DNA of 64,000 nt from Dehalococcoidia bacterium (GCA_009379925.1 WHSU01000013.1:1-64000), one strand, 5' to 3'. Counted from the stretch's first letter, positions 17,741-26,740 are shown. Notes: generated by a model not told the origin, from the sequence alone. Numbers and translations: made by a program.

Positions 17741-18898
17741 ATGCCCGCGCGACCAAGGTTCCCTGGCGTCCCTCGCGGCTCTGGCGTCTCTGGCGTCCTC
17801 CGCGATCTTCGTCACGTTTCGGCGCTTGTCGTAGGCGCGAGCGCGCTCATCCTCGCGACCGCTTGCACGTCCTCGCCGGAGCCCGAGATCGAGGTGGAAG
17901 CGGCGCCGGAGGTCCCGCCAAACTCGGTGGTCGCGGTGGCGGCGACGGTGACACCGACGCCCGTGCCGCGGAGCGTCACGCTGGCGGCGGTGGGCGACCT
18001 GATGCTCGACCGCGACGTGGAGGCGCTGATGCTGGAGCACGGGGCCGGCTACCCGTTCGAGCGGGTATTGCCGTTGCTAGAGGCGGACCTGCTGGTTGGG
18101 AACCTCGAAGGCACGTTCACGGAGCGGTGGGAGGGGCTGGACAAGTTCTACACGTTCAACACGGCACCCGAGCTGGCCGACGGGCTGGCGCTGGCTGGCT
18201 TCGATGGGGTGTCGCTGGCGAACAACCACGCGACCGACTACGGCGTCGAGGGGCTGCGCGACACACTCGAGACGCTGGAGGCGGCGGACGTGGGGGTCTT
18301 CGGGGCGGGCGCCGGGCGCGACTCAGCGGAGGCGCCGCTGCTACTGGAGGCGAACGGGCTGACCGTGGCGCTGCTCGGCTTCAGCGACATCGACGAGACG
18401 ATCTTCGCGGACGACGCCTCGATGGGCGTGGCGAAGGCGGAGGTCGAGGCGATCGGCGAGCGGGTGGAGCAGGCCCGGTCACAGGCGGACTTCGTGGTGG
18501 TGATGCTGCACGCCGGCACGGAGTACGTGCGCGAGCCGACATCGAGGCAACGCGAGCTGGCGCGGAGCGCGATCGATGCAGGCGCGGGCGTGGTGGTGGG
18601 GCACCATCCTCACGTCGTGCAGCCGTGGGAACGCTACCGCGACGGCATCATCCTCTACAGCCTGGGGAACTTCGTCTTTGACCTGGATGCGGAGGACCTG
18701 GATGTGCTCGGGAGCGGGCCATTCGAGTCGGCGGTGGCGGTATTCACGCTGACGGAGGGGGTGCCGCCGGAGGTGGAGTTCCGCGCGACGTACATCGACG
18801 TAGCCGAGGTACGGCCACGCCCCGCCTCGAGTGCCGAGGCCGCGGCGGTGCTGGAGGTGCTGGCGGAACCGTCCGCTGCGCGGCCGGTGTCGCGGTAG
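17741..18898 (+). CDS. CapA/PgsA-type metallophosphatase-fold lipoprotein
   Basis: The 385-residue protein has an N-terminal membrane stretch ending in a lipobox-like ILATAC, a Pro/Thr linker, and then the CapA domain. Metal-site motifs are AAVGDLMLDRDV, GNLEGTF, SLANNHATDYG, MLHAGTEY and GHHPHVVQPWE, with a closing LYSLGNFVFD. CapA proteins take part in poly-gamma-glutamate capsule synthesis in Bacillus, but stand-alone lipoprotein forms are widespread and uncharacterised. No pgsB/C genes are nearby. The start is uncertain: ATG 17741 avoids overlap with the divergent gene, and an ATG at 17723 is also in frame. Confidence 0.85.
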   Translation: MPARPRFPGVPRGSGVSGVLRDLRHVSALVVGASALILATACTSSPEPEIEVEAAPEVPPNSVVAVAATVTPTPVPRSVTLAAVGDLMLDRDVEALMLEHGAGYPFERVLPLLEADLLVGNLEGTFTERWEGLDKFYTFNTAPELADGLALAGFDGVSLANNHATDYGVEGLRDTLETLEAADVGVFGAGAGRDSAEAPLLLEANGLTVALLGFSDIDETIFADDASMGVAKAEVEAIGERVEQARSQADFVVVMLHAGTEYVREPTSRQRELARSAIDAGAGVVVGHHPHVVQPWERYRDGIILYSLGNFVFDLDAEDLDVLGSGPFESAVAVFTLTEGVPPEVEFRATYIDVAEVRPRPASSAEAAAVLEVLAEPSAARPVSR

Positions 18899-18904
18899 CG
18901 GCCG

Positions 18905-19231
18905 CTACAACTCCGGGTTGGGCGACTCGATGCAGAGGATGCGGACGGTCTCATCGCCCAGCACCTCGTAGCCGTGGCGCGTGCCGGCCGGGGCGACGAT
19001 GACGGTGCCGGCCTCGGCGTCGATGGTCTCGCCCTCGACGGTCCAGCGCATGCGGCCGGCGCGCATGACGAGCACGTGGTGCTCGTCGTGCGTGTGCAGC
19101 TCGGCGACTTCGCCCGGCTCGTGCGAGAACACGTAGACGGCCACCGAGGAGAGCATGATGTCCTCGTTCGTCGTCTCCGGCGTGACGATCTTGGTGCAGG
19201 TGGCGGCATCGGTGCGTGGGCGCGTGGTCAT
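18905..19231 (-). CDS. Small single-domain cupin protein
   Basis: The 108-residue cupin has motif 1 as ELHTHDEHHVLVMRAG (two His, one Glu-like acidic position and a following His) and motif 2 around PAGTRHGYEVLG. It probably binds one metal ion, but the ligand or reaction is unknown. The start ATG 19231 has GAGGAG seven bases upstream. It diverges from the LuxR/LysM/M23 gene over 118 bp and may share its promoter region. Confidence 0.8.
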   Translation of the reverse strand: MTTRPRTDAATCTKIVTPETTNEDIMLSSVAVYVFSHEPGEVAELHTHDEHHVLVMRAGRMRWTVEGETIDAEAGTVIVAPAGTRHGYEVLGDETVRILCIESPNPEL

Positions 19232-19349
19232 CGTGGGCTCCTCTCGCCTCGTGGGCTTCCGACGATCTTCGCACGCGTCGGGTAGTGCGTTTTTCGCGCG
19301 CGCTTGCCACCATGCCGTTGGTGTCTCGGATACCCGCAGGGGGGGACGC

Positions 19350-20540
19350 ATGCGAGAGACAGCAGAGCCGGTCACGGAGCGGCAGCGCGAGGTGGCGCGG
19401 CTGGTGGCCGAGGGGCGCACGAACCCCGAGATCGCGGACGCCCTCGGGATCTCGCTCGACGGGGCGAAGTACCACGTGTCCGAACTGCTCGGCCGCCTCG
19501 GCCTGGAGCGGCGCGAGGAGATCGCGGCCTGGTATCGCGCGGAGCGCTCGCGTCGAAGGGTGCGGCGGCTGCGCGCCGTGGTGGCAACGCCGCTCGCCTG
19601 GCTGTTCGGCGGCGCCGCGGTGGTCGGTGCGGCGGGCATGGCCGTGCTGCTGGTAGCGGCGTTCAACGGCGGCGCGAACGGGGGGATCGGGAACGGCCCC
19701 ATAGACCTCGATGCGACGGCGACTGCCACCACGGTGGTTGAGCAAACGCCGGTGGCGACGCCCTCGACGCCCGCAGGCGACGGCGAGCGCGTGCCGATCT
19801 TCTTCGAGTATGAGGTGCAGCCGGGCGACACCGTGGGATCGGTCGCGGCGCGGTTCGGTATCGCTACCGATTACATCGTTTGGAACAACGCGGACGTGAT
19901 CACCGCGTCGGACGACCTCGAGGTTGGGGCGCGGCTGCAGGTCCCGGCCGTCGAGGGGATCATCCACTCGGTGCGGGTCGACGAGACGGTCGAAAGCGTC
20001 GCGGCGCGCTACGACGCCGACCCCGCGCACATCGTGGCGTTCGCCGCGAACGGGCTTGCGGGCGGCGCGGGACTCGAGGCGGACACGTTGATCCTCGTGC
20101 CGGGCGGGGTGGCGCCTCCCGAGCAGTCGCTGCCCCCAGGGGCGAACCAAACGCCAGTACCAGGGACGGGCGCGCCGGTGGAGTGGGTGTGGCCCGTCAA
20201 CGGCATGCTGCTCTCACCGTTCGGACCGGGGCATCCGCTCGGTATCGACGTGTCGGCTGAGGTGGGCACGCCTGTCACCGCCTCGACGGCGGGGACGGTC
20301 ACGTTCGCGGGTGGGGACCCGTGCTGCGACTACGGGTACCACCTGATCATTGACCACGGGGCCGGATACGAGACGGTGTACGCGCAGCTCGCGGACTTCA
20401 ACGCCGCGCCCGGGCAGTACGTTGGCGCGGGGGACGTGATCGGCTGGGTGGGGATGACCGGGCGCACCTCGGAGCCTCACCTGCGCTTCGAGATCCGGCG
20501 TTTCGGCGCGCACCAGGACCCGCTGTGGTTCATGCCATAG
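19350..20540 (+). CDS. Single-pass membrane protein: LuxR-type HTH, two LysM, degenerate M23 domain
   Basis: The 396-residue protein has an unusual layout. Residues 6-64 form a LuxR/GerE-type helix-turn-helix (TERQREVARLVAEG, NPEIADALGIS, KYHVSELL). An Arg-rich stop and a transmembrane helix (about 77-104) follow, then a Thr/Pro linker. Two LysM modules are at about 153-199 and 204-251, and an M23 peptidase fold at about 281-390. The first metal pair is kept (H295, D300), but the YxHL His is Gln (YAQL, Q346) and HxH is HLR (R379), so peptidase activity is probably lost. The DNA-binding end should be cytoplasmic and the wall-binding end external. AGGGGGGGA precedes the ATG. A one-component cell-wall sensor is inferred. 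Confidence 0.85.
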   Translation: MRETAEPVTERQREVARLVAEGRTNPEIADALGISLDGAKYHVSELLGRLGLERREEIAAWYRAERSRRRVRRLRAVVATPLAWLFGGAAVVGAAGMAVLLVAAFNGGANGGIGNGPIDLDATATATTVVEQTPVATPSTPAGDGERVPIFFEYEVQPGDTVGSVAARFGIATDYIVWNNADVITASDDLEVGARLQVPAVEGIIHSVRVDETVESVAARYDADPAHIVAFAANGLAGGAGLEADTLILVPGGVAPPEQSLPPGANQTPVPGTGAPVEWVWPVNGMLLSPFGPGHPLGIDVSAEVGTPVTASTAGTVTFAGGDPCCDYGYHLIIDHGAGYETVYAQLADFNAAPGQYVGAGDVIGWVGMTGRTSEPHLRFEIRRFGAHQDPLWFMP

Positions 20541-20550
20541 GCGAGCGCCG

Positions 20551-20582
20551 CGGGGCGCGAACAGTCGTCAGGAAGCGCCCCG
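20551..20582 (+). terminator. Possible weak terminator hairpin
   Basis: CGGGGCGC (20551-20558) pairs with GCGCCCCG (20575-20582) across a 16-nt loop, ten bases after the stop of the LuxR/LysM/M23 gene. There is no U tract, so the call is tentative. Confidence 0.35.
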
Positions 20583-20787
20583 GGCGACGGCCGTCGGGGC
20601 GGGACCGTGAAACCGCTAAACGCCCTCGCGGAGGTGCTCCCCGTCATCCAGGCGATGTGAGGCACCTGGGCGTCCTCGCTACCGCCGGTGGTTACGGACA
20701 TTAGGGTAGGCTGAAGCGTAGCGGCTGCCCCTACAGTGGGGCGCCCTCCCAGACTCCTTGCCGCATCCGAATGGACGGCTCTCGGAC

Positions 20788-22470
20788 GTGACCGCATTCC
20801 CTCGCGCGCTGACGGCCCGGCGGCGGATGCCGTCGCCGGTGCTGGTGCTTGCGGCGCTGGCGGTAGCCGCGGTGTCGCTGTTGCCGCCGGTCTACCTGGT
20901 GGTGCGCATCTCCGACGCGCCGGCGCGTGCCATCGAGGTGATCGCACGGTCCTCGACGCTCGAGCTGACGTGGCGGACGCTGCTGTTCGCCTCCGCGGCG
21001 ACCGCGCTCGCGATGGCGATCGCGCTGCCGATGGCATGGCTGACGGAACGCTCGGACCTGCCCGGGCGACGGGTGCTGCGCATCCTGGGCGCGATGCCGC
21101 TCGCGATCCCATCTTATGTCGGGGCGATGGTGGCCGTGTCTGCCCTGGGGCCCCGGGGCCTGCTGCAGCAGGCGCTGGAGCCGCTGGGGGTGGATCGCTT
21201 GCCCTCGATCTACGGGTTCTGGGGCGCGACGTTTGTGCTCGCGCTGTTCACCTACCCCTATCTGCTGCTCACGCTGCGTCCCGCGTTGCTGTCGCTCGAC
21301 CCGCGCCTCGAGGAGCTGTCGCGCGGCTTTGGCTACGGGCGGTGGACGACGTTCGGGCGTGTGATCCTGCCCCAATTGCGGCCGGCGCTGTTCTCGGGCG
21401 GTCTGCTGGTGGCGCTGTATGCGCTGTCGGACTTCGGCGCGGTGTCGCTGTTGCGGTTCGACACGCTGACGCGCGTGATCTACACCTCGTACCGCTCCTC
21501 ATTCGACCGCACGAGCGCGGCGTCCTTCGCGCTGGTGCTGGCGGTGATCGCGCTCGCGATCGTGACCCTCGAGGTGTGGTCGCGGGGGCGTCGACGCTAC
21601 GACGCGATCCGCGGGGCGGGACGGCAGGCGCCGGTGGTGCCGCTGGGGCGGTGGCGGTGGCCGGCGCTGGCGTTTGTGGCCGTCGTGATCGCGTTCGCGC
21701 TGGTGATGCCGGCCGGCGTGCTGGCGTACTGGCTGGTGCGCGGCATGCAGGCAGGCGAGGTGGTGCGGGCGGCGTGGAGCGCCGCGGGCAATTCCGTGCT
21801 CGCCTCGGCGCTGGCTGCCGTGGCGGCCGCGGTGGCGGCGCTGCCGGTGGCGATCCTGGCGGTGCGACACCGGGACTTCCCGCTGAGCCGGCCGATCGAG
21901 GTGCTGTCGTACACCGGGTATGCGCTACCGGGCATCGTGGTGGCGCTGGCGCTGGTGTTCGCCGGCATCAACTTCGGGCCGCTGTACCAGTCGCTCACGA
22001 TGCTGGTGCTGGCGTACGTGCTGCTGTTCCTGCCGCAGGCGATGGGGGCGACTCGGGTGGCGCTGCTACAGGCGCGACCCTCGATGGAGGAGGCGGCGCG
22101 GGGGCTGGGGCGGCGGCCGTGGCAGGTGCTGGCGACGATCACGGTACCCCTGGCGAGCCGGGGGATGCTGGCGGGCGCGGCGCTAGTCTTCCTGACGACG
22201 ATGAAGGAGCTACCCGCGACGGTGATCCTGCACCCGACCGGGTTCGAGACGCTGGCGATGCGGGTCTTCGATGCCTCACGCGAGGCATTCTTCGCGCGTG
22301 CCGCGTTCCCGGCGCTGCTGCTGATCGTGCTCTCCTCGCTGCCGCTGGCGCTGATGCAGTTGCCGCCCGGCACGCGCCTGCCGCTGTCGTGGCTCGCGCG
22401 GCTGTTGCCCGGCCAGGGCACGCCGCCGCGCGCCGCGGAACGGGCGGAGGAGGCGACGGATGCGGTCTGA
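20788..22470 (+). CDS. fbpB: Iron(III)-type ABC importer permease, two-domain
   Basis: The 560-residue membrane protein has two fused permease halves, each with the inner-membrane EAA-type loop (EELSRGFGYGRWTTFGRVILPQL in half one; EEAARGLGRRPWQ in half two). This layout and length fit the FbpB/SfuB ferric-iron permease group. GTG 20788 is preferred (VTAFPRAL); a TTG at 20758 would add ten residues. It overlaps the ATPase gene by 11 bp. No periplasmic binding protein gene is adjacent, so the substrate (iron, thiamine or other) is not certain. Confidence 0.85.
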   Translation: MTAFPRALTARRRMPSPVLVLAALAVAAVSLLPPVYLVVRISDAPARAIEVIARSSTLELTWRTLLFASAATALAMAIALPMAWLTERSDLPGRRVLRILGAMPLAIPSYVGAMVAVSALGPRGLLQQALEPLGVDRLPSIYGFWGATFVLALFTYPYLLLTLRPALLSLDPRLEELSRGFGYGRWTTFGRVILPQLRPALFSGGLLVALYALSDFGAVSLLRFDTLTRVIYTSYRSSFDRTSAASFALVLAVIALAIVTLEVWSRGRRRYDAIRGAGRQAPVVPLGRWRWPALAFVAVVIAFALVMPAGVLAYWLVRGMQAGEVVRAAWSAAGNSVLASALAAVAAAVAALPVAILAVRHRDFPLSRPIEVLSYTGYALPGIVVALALVFAGINFGPLYQSLTMLVLAYVLLFLPQAMGATRVALLQARPSMEEAARGLGRRPWQVLATITVPLASRGMLAGAALVFLTTMKELPATVILHPTGFETLAMRVFDASREAFFARAAFPALLLIVLSSLPLALMQLPPGTRLPLSWLARLLPGQGTPPRAAERAEEATDAV

Positions 22471-23488
22471 CGGCGTCGCCGTGCGCGCCGAGGGGTTGCG
22501 GATCGCCTTCGGGAGCACCGTGGCCGTTGAGGACCTGACGCTCGAGGTCGCGGAGGGCGACCTGGTGGCGCTGCTGGGGCCGTCGGGCTGCGGCAAGACG
22601 ACGTCGTTGCGGTTGCTTGCGGGATTCGAACGGCCAGACTCGGGGCAGCTGTGGCTACACGACCAACAGGTGGCGAGCGACGGGCAATTCGTACCGCCGG
22701 AGCGGCGCGGCGTGGGCATGGTGTTCCAGGACTACGCGCTCTTCCCGCACATGAGCGTGGCGCAGAATGTGGCGTTCGGGCTGCGTCGCGGCGACGAGCG
22801 CGAGACGCGGGTCCGGGAGGCGTTGGTCCTCACGGGGCTGGCGGCCCTGGGCCGCCGCTCCGTGCATGAGCTGTCGGGTGGCGAGCAGCAACGGGTGGCG
22901 CTGGCCCGCGCGCTGGCGCCGCGGCCTCGATTGCTGCTGCTGGACGAGCCGTTCTCCAACCTGGACCTGGCGCTGCGCGCGAGGGTGCGCGCGGAGGTGC
23001 GCGACATCGTCAAGCGTGCCGGGACCACGGCGGTGCTGGTCACGCACGACCAGGAGGAGGCGTTGTCGATCGCCGACCGCGTCGGGTTCATGTGGGCGGG
23101 CGTGGTGGAGCAGTTCGGGACGCCCGACGAGGTGTACACGCACCCGGCCACGCTCCACTCGGCGGAGTTCATTGGCGACGCGAATGTGCTGCGGCTGCCG
23201 GCCCGGGAGGGGCGGGTGGAGACGCCGTTCGGCACGTTCGCTGCGCCGCTGGATGTCGACTCGGTGGCGGTCGTGTTGCGGCCGGAAGACCTGCAGGTGC
23301 TGCCGGGCGGGGTGGCCGGCGAGGTGACGCATCGGGAGTACTACGGGCACGACCAGGTGCTGGGGGTGCGGCTGCGCGACGGGACGACGGTGCGCGCGCG
23401 CGTCGGGCCGCACGAGCGGCTGGGCGCCGCCGGACCGATCTCCCTGGGGCTGCGGCGCGCGCCGCTGGTGTTCGGGACGGACGGGTAG
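22460..23488 (+). CDS. fbpC: Iron(III)-type ABC importer ATP-binding protein
   Basis: The 342-residue ABC ATPase has Walker A GPSGCGKTT, a Q-loop in MVFQDYALFPH, signature LSGGEQQR, Walker B LLLLDEPFSNLD and the H-loop VLVTHDQEEA. A C-terminal TOBE-like domain (about 235-342, with VLRPEDLQVLP) is typical of the FbpC/PotA/CysA subfamily. It starts inside the permease gene, so the two are translationally coupled. The pair needs a binding protein encoded elsewhere. Confidence 0.87.
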   Translation: MRSDGVAVRAEGLRIAFGSTVAVEDLTLEVAEGDLVALLGPSGCGKTTSLRLLAGFERPDSGQLWLHDQQVASDGQFVPPERRGVGMVFQDYALFPHMSVAQNVAFGLRRGDERETRVREALVLTGLAALGRRSVHELSGGEQQRVALARALAPRPRLLLLDEPFSNLDLALRARVRAEVRDIVKRAGTTAVLVTHDQEEALSIADRVGFMWAGVVEQFGTPDEVYTHPATLHSAEFIGDANVLRLPAREGRVETPFGTFAAPLDVDSVAVVLRPEDLQVLPGGVAGEVTHREYYGHDQVLGVRLRDGTTVRARVGPHERLGAAGPISLGLRRAPLVFGTDG

Positions 23489-23499
23489 CCCCCGGCCAG

Positions 23500-23505
23500 T
23501 ACCAT
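23500..23505 (+). promoter_or_regulatory. Leaderless -10 box (TACCAT) of the first ClpS gene
   Basis: TACCAT ends six bases before GTG 23512. Transcription would start at or next to the start codon, independent of the upstream ABC genes. Confidence 0.5.
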
Positions 23506-23511
23506 GTGGCC

Positions 23512-23856
23512 GTGACGACACCATCGCTTCCCACGCGCGAGACGGAGGTGGAAGAGCGCACCGAGGTCGAACCGGAGCGGCTCTACCACCTGGTCCTGCT
23601 GGACGACGACCAGCACAGCTACCAGTACGTCATCGAGATGCTCGCCTCGATCTTCGGCTACGGGTCGGAGAAGGCATGGACGCTGGCGCGCATCGTGGAC
23701 ACGGAGGGCCGCGCGATCCTGGAGACGGCGAGCCACGCGCAGTGCGAGCGCCACCAGTCCCAGATCCACGCCTACGGGGCGGACTCGCGCATCCCCACAT
23801 CGGTGGGTTCGATGTCGGCGGTGATCGAGGAGGCGGGGACGCCGCCGCAGACCTGA
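23512..23856 (+). CDS. Divergent ClpS-like adaptor
   Basis: The 114-residue protein has a variable acidic N-terminus and a ClpS fold (YHLVLLDDDQHSYQYVIEML, EKAWTLARIVDTEGRAI, ERHQSQIHAYG). ClpS presents N-degron substrates to ClpA/ClpC. Compared with canonical ClpS, the NDD triplet is DDD and the conserved His of the (V/A)HxxG motif is Asp (VDTEG), so N-degron recognition may differ. A second, canonical ClpS is at 35795-36094. The GTG start has a TACCAT box six bases upstream and no ribosome site, which points to leaderless expression. Confidence 0.75.
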   Translation: MTTPSLPTRETEVEERTEVEPERLYHLVLLDDDQHSYQYVIEMLASIFGYGSEKAWTLARIVDTEGRAILETASHAQCERHQSQIHAYGADSRIPTSVGSMSAVIEEAGTPPQT

Positions 23857-23932
23857 TGCGGCGTTGTAGAGTTGGCTGCGCGGTGGGGTGCGCCGAACGC
23901 CCGGGCGACCGTGCGCCCATCATGGTGAAGCG

Positions 23933-25567
23933 ATGACCACAGCCAGCGCACTCGAGCGAGGTCGGGAGGCTTTCGGGCAGGACGCCTGGGCCGATAGCTG
24001 CGCGGAGCTGGAGGCGGCGGACCGCGAGGCGACGCTGGCGCTGGCGGACCTCGAGCGGCTCGCGGTCGCGATGTACCTCACCGGCCGCGACAAAGAAAGT
24101 GTCGCCGCCCTGCTGCGCGCGCACCAGGAAGCGCTTCGGCAGGGCGATCCCGTGCGGGCCGTCCGCAGCGCGTTCTGGCTGGGCTTCCAGCTCGTGAACT
24201 CGGGCGACATGGCGCAGGGCGGCGGCTGGTTGGGCCGTGCCCGGCGGCTGCTGGACGACCACCCTCAGGACTGCGCCGAAGCGGGCTATCTGCTGCTGCC
24301 GGAGGCCATCCAGCGCGTCGACGCCGACCCGGCAGGTGCGCTCGCTGCCTTCAGCGAGGCGGCGAGCATCGGCGACCGCTTCCGCGAACCTGACCTGATG
24401 GCCTTGGGGCGCCTCGGACGCGGCCGCGCGATGGTGCGGCTGGGCCGGGCGCGCGACGGCATGGCACAGCTGGACGAGGCGATGGTGGCGGTGACGGCGG
24501 GTGAGGTGTCGCCGATCGTCGTCGGGGTCGTCTACTGCGCGGTCATCGAGGTGTGCCACCTGGTGCTTGACCTGCGACGGGCGCAGGAGTGGACGGCCGC
24601 GTTGAGCCGCTGGTGCGAAGCACATCCTGACCTGGTGCCGTTTCGAGGGCAGTGCATGGTGTATCGCGCCGAGATCATGCAGCTGCGTGGCGCCTGGGAG
24701 GACGCGCTGAAAGAGGCGCAGCGGGCCTGGGAGCGTCTGTCGAAGCCGCCACCCAACCCCGGCGTGGGGCCCGCGTCCTACCAGCAAGGCGAGCTGTACC
24801 GGCTGCGCGGTGAGTTCGCAAAGGCCGAGACGGCGTACCGGCAGGCGAGTCAGTGGGGCCGCCAGCCGGAGCCGGGCATGGCGCTGCTGCGACTGGCGCA
24901 GGGTCGGGTGGAGGTGGCTGCCGCCTCGATTCGTCGCGCGATGGGCGAGACGCGCGAGCGGATCGACCGGTCGAAGCTGCTGGCCGCCCACGTGGAGGTG
25001 ATGCTGGCCGCCGGCGACCTGCCGGCCGCGCGGCTGGCCGCCGACGAACTCTCGGCGGTCGCGGTCGAGCTGGACGCACCGCTGCTGCACGCCACGGCGG
25101 CGCAGGCGGAGGGTGCGGTGCGGCTGGCCGACGGCGACGCGCGGGCCGCGCTGGCGGCACTTCGACAGGCGGCGGCAGGCTGGAGCGACCTGGCAGTGCC
25201 GTACGAGGTGGCACGGACGCGGGTGCTCATCGGCCGGGCGTGCGGGGCGCTGGGCGATGCCGACACGGGGGAGATGGAGCTGGACGCGGCGAGAGGGGCG
25301 TTCCGGCGCCTGGGCGCCGCACCCGACCTAGCCGCGCTCGATGCGCCCTCTACTCACCCGGCGCGGGCGGGCACGGGCGGGCTGACTGCGCGCGAGGTGG
25401 AGGTGCTGCGCCTGGTGGCCGCCGGGAACACGAACCGCGCGATCGCCTCGGAGCTGGTGATCAGCGAGAAGACCGTGGCGCGCCACGTCAGCAACATCTT
25501 CGCGAAGCTGGACCTCAGTTCACGCTCGGCGGCGACGGCGTACGCGTACGAGCACGACCTGGTGTAG
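23933..25567 (+). CDS. TPR-type LuxR-family transcriptional regulator
   Basis: The 544-residue protein has an all-helical TPR-like region from the N-terminus to about residue 465 and a C-terminal LuxR/GerE HTH of about 60 residues: GLTAREVEVLRLVAAG, NRAIASELVISEKTVARHVSNI, FAKLDLSSRSAA. No ATPase (MalT-like Walker) or receiver domain precedes it. The TPRs probably sense a protein or small ligand. GGTGAAG precedes ATG 23933. TAGAGT at about 23866 is a possible -10. Targets are unknown; neighbouring genes give no firm hint. Confidence 0.85.
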   Translation: MTTASALERGREAFGQDAWADSCAELEAADREATLALADLERLAVAMYLTGRDKESVAALLRAHQEALRQGDPVRAVRSAFWLGFQLVNSGDMAQGGGWLGRARRLLDDHPQDCAEAGYLLLPEAIQRVDADPAGALAAFSEAASIGDRFREPDLMALGRLGRGRAMVRLGRARDGMAQLDEAMVAVTAGEVSPIVVGVVYCAVIEVCHLVLDLRRAQEWTAALSRWCEAHPDLVPFRGQCMVYRAEIMQLRGAWEDALKEAQRAWERLSKPPPNPGVGPASYQQGELYRLRGEFAKAETAYRQASQWGRQPEPGMALLRLAQGRVEVAAASIRRAMGETRERIDRSKLLAAHVEVMLAAGDLPAARLAADELSAVAVELDAPLLHATAAQAEGAVRLADGDARAALAALRQAAAGWSDLAVPYEVARTRVLIGRACGALGDADTGEMELDAARGAFRRLGAAPDLAALDAPSTHPARAGTGGLTAREVEVLRLVAAGNTNRAIASELVISEKTVARHVSNIFAKLDLSSRSAATAYAYEHDLV

Positions 25568-25597
25568 CGCGGGCCGGCCCGTGGGCATCGAGGCGGG

Positions 25598-25960
25598 ATG
25601 ATCCTCCACATCACCACGCGCGGCGAGTGGGAGGCGGCGGGGGCCGCAGGTGCGTACGTCGCGCCGTCCCTCGCCACCGAGGGCTTCATCCACTGCTCGA
25701 CGCCCGAGCAGCTCGTCGCAACGGCAAACGCGTACTTCCGAGGCCCGGTCGACCTCGTGGTGCTGTGCATCGACGAGGAGCGCGTGACCGCTGAGGTGCG
25801 GTGGGAGGCCCCCACGCATTCGGGTGGCGAGCGCGCGGAACGGTTCCCGCACCCGTACGGCCCGCTGGACCTCGATGCGGTCGTCGACGTCCTCGATCTG
25901 CCGGTCGGTGAGGACGGGACCCTGGCGGCGCCCGCTGGCCTCGGGCGATTGATGGGCTGA
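25598..25960 (+). CDS. DUF952 family protein
   Basis: The 120-residue protein matches DUF952: an ILHITTRGEWEAA start, EGFIHCSTPEQL, and a final FPHPYGPLDLDAV segment. The His/Ser/Glu set resembles a small ADP-ribosyltransferase-like fold suggested for the family; activity is unproven. GAGGCGGG precedes the ATG. It stands alone, followed by a long hairpin. Confidence 0.82.
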   Translation: MILHITTRGEWEAAGAAGAYVAPSLATEGFIHCSTPEQLVATANAYFRGPVDLVVLCIDEERVTAEVRWEAPTHSGGERAERFPHPYGPLDLDAVVDVLDLPVGEDGTLAAPAGLGRLMG

Positions 25961-25974
25961 GCCCTCACCCCTGC

Positions 25975-26001
25975 CCCCTCTCCCACGCGGTGGGAGAGGG
26001 G
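25975..26001. repeat. C-rich extragenic palindrome acting as a possible terminator
   Basis: CCCCTCTCCCAC (25975-25986) pairs perfectly with GTGGGAGAGGGG (25990-26001) around a 3-base loop. It is preceded by CCCTCACCCC. It belongs to a dispersed family also present at about 31165-31199 and 58881-58922, with partial copies at about 140-159 and 38521-38540. Confidence 0.75.
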
Positions 26002-26155
26002 AGCAAGTCCCTCCTACATAGAAATACCCATGCCGCCGATCGCGGAAGTTGGGCCGATCGTCCGATGGCGGGGCGTTGACGCGGCCGTACGGTCTCGTGC
26101 ATCGGCCCGGCGGCCCAATGACGATCCGCCCGCGCTACTCGGAGAGGAGAGCACG

Positions 26156-26740
26156 ATGACCTCCACGCTACCGGCTACCGTGCAAGCAGAGGAGCAACGC
26201 CGCGTGCTGGCGCCGCTGGTGACAGCGTTCGCCAGCGACCCGGTCGTCAGGTGGGTGTTCCCGGATCCGGACGAGTACCTGAGGCACTTCCCGGAGTTCG
26301 CGTGGCACCTGGGTGGGGCCGCCTTCGACTGCGGGACCGCAGACCACGCGGAGGACTTCGCGGCATCCGCCCTGTGGCTCCCGCCAGGCATCCACTCAGA
26401 CGAGGCGGCGCTGGTTGCCCTGTTCGAGCGAAGTGTCCCGGCCGACCGGCAGCCGGCGGTCTTCGAGGTGCTGGGGCAACTCGATGCAGACCACCCGGCC
26501 GATCCCTTCTGGTACCTCCCGCTGATCGGCGTCGACCCGCAGCTGCAGGGCCGGGGATACGGCTCGGCGTTGCTCGCGCGCGCCCTCGAACGCGTCGATG
26601 CGGAGCACCTCCCGGCGTACCTGGAGTCCTCAAACGAGCGGAACGTGCCGCTGTACGAGCGCCACGGGTTCGAGGTGGCCGGCCAGACCGAGGTGGCGGG
26701 GGCGCCCTCGCTGTGGCCGATGGTGCGCCAGGCGCGCTGA
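26156..26740 (+). CDS. GNAT family N-acetyltransferase
   Basis: The 194-residue protein has a GNAT fold with the acetyl-CoA P-loop DPQLQGRGYGSALL and a late YERHGFEV strand. The N-terminal part (FASDPVVRWVFPDP, LWLPPG) is typical of the subgroup annotated as broad-specificity or antibiotic-type acetyltransferases. GGAGAGGAG lies just before ATG 26156. The acceptor is unknown. Confidence 0.85.
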   Translation: MTSTLPATVQAEEQRRVLAPLVTAFASDPVVRWVFPDPDEYLRHFPEFAWHLGGAAFDCGTADHAEDFAASALWLPPGIHSDEAALVALFERSVPADRQPAVFEVLGQLDADHPADPFWYLPLIGVDPQLQGRGYGSALLARALERVDAEHLPAYLESSNERNVPLYERHGFEVAGQTEVAGAPSLWPMVRQAR

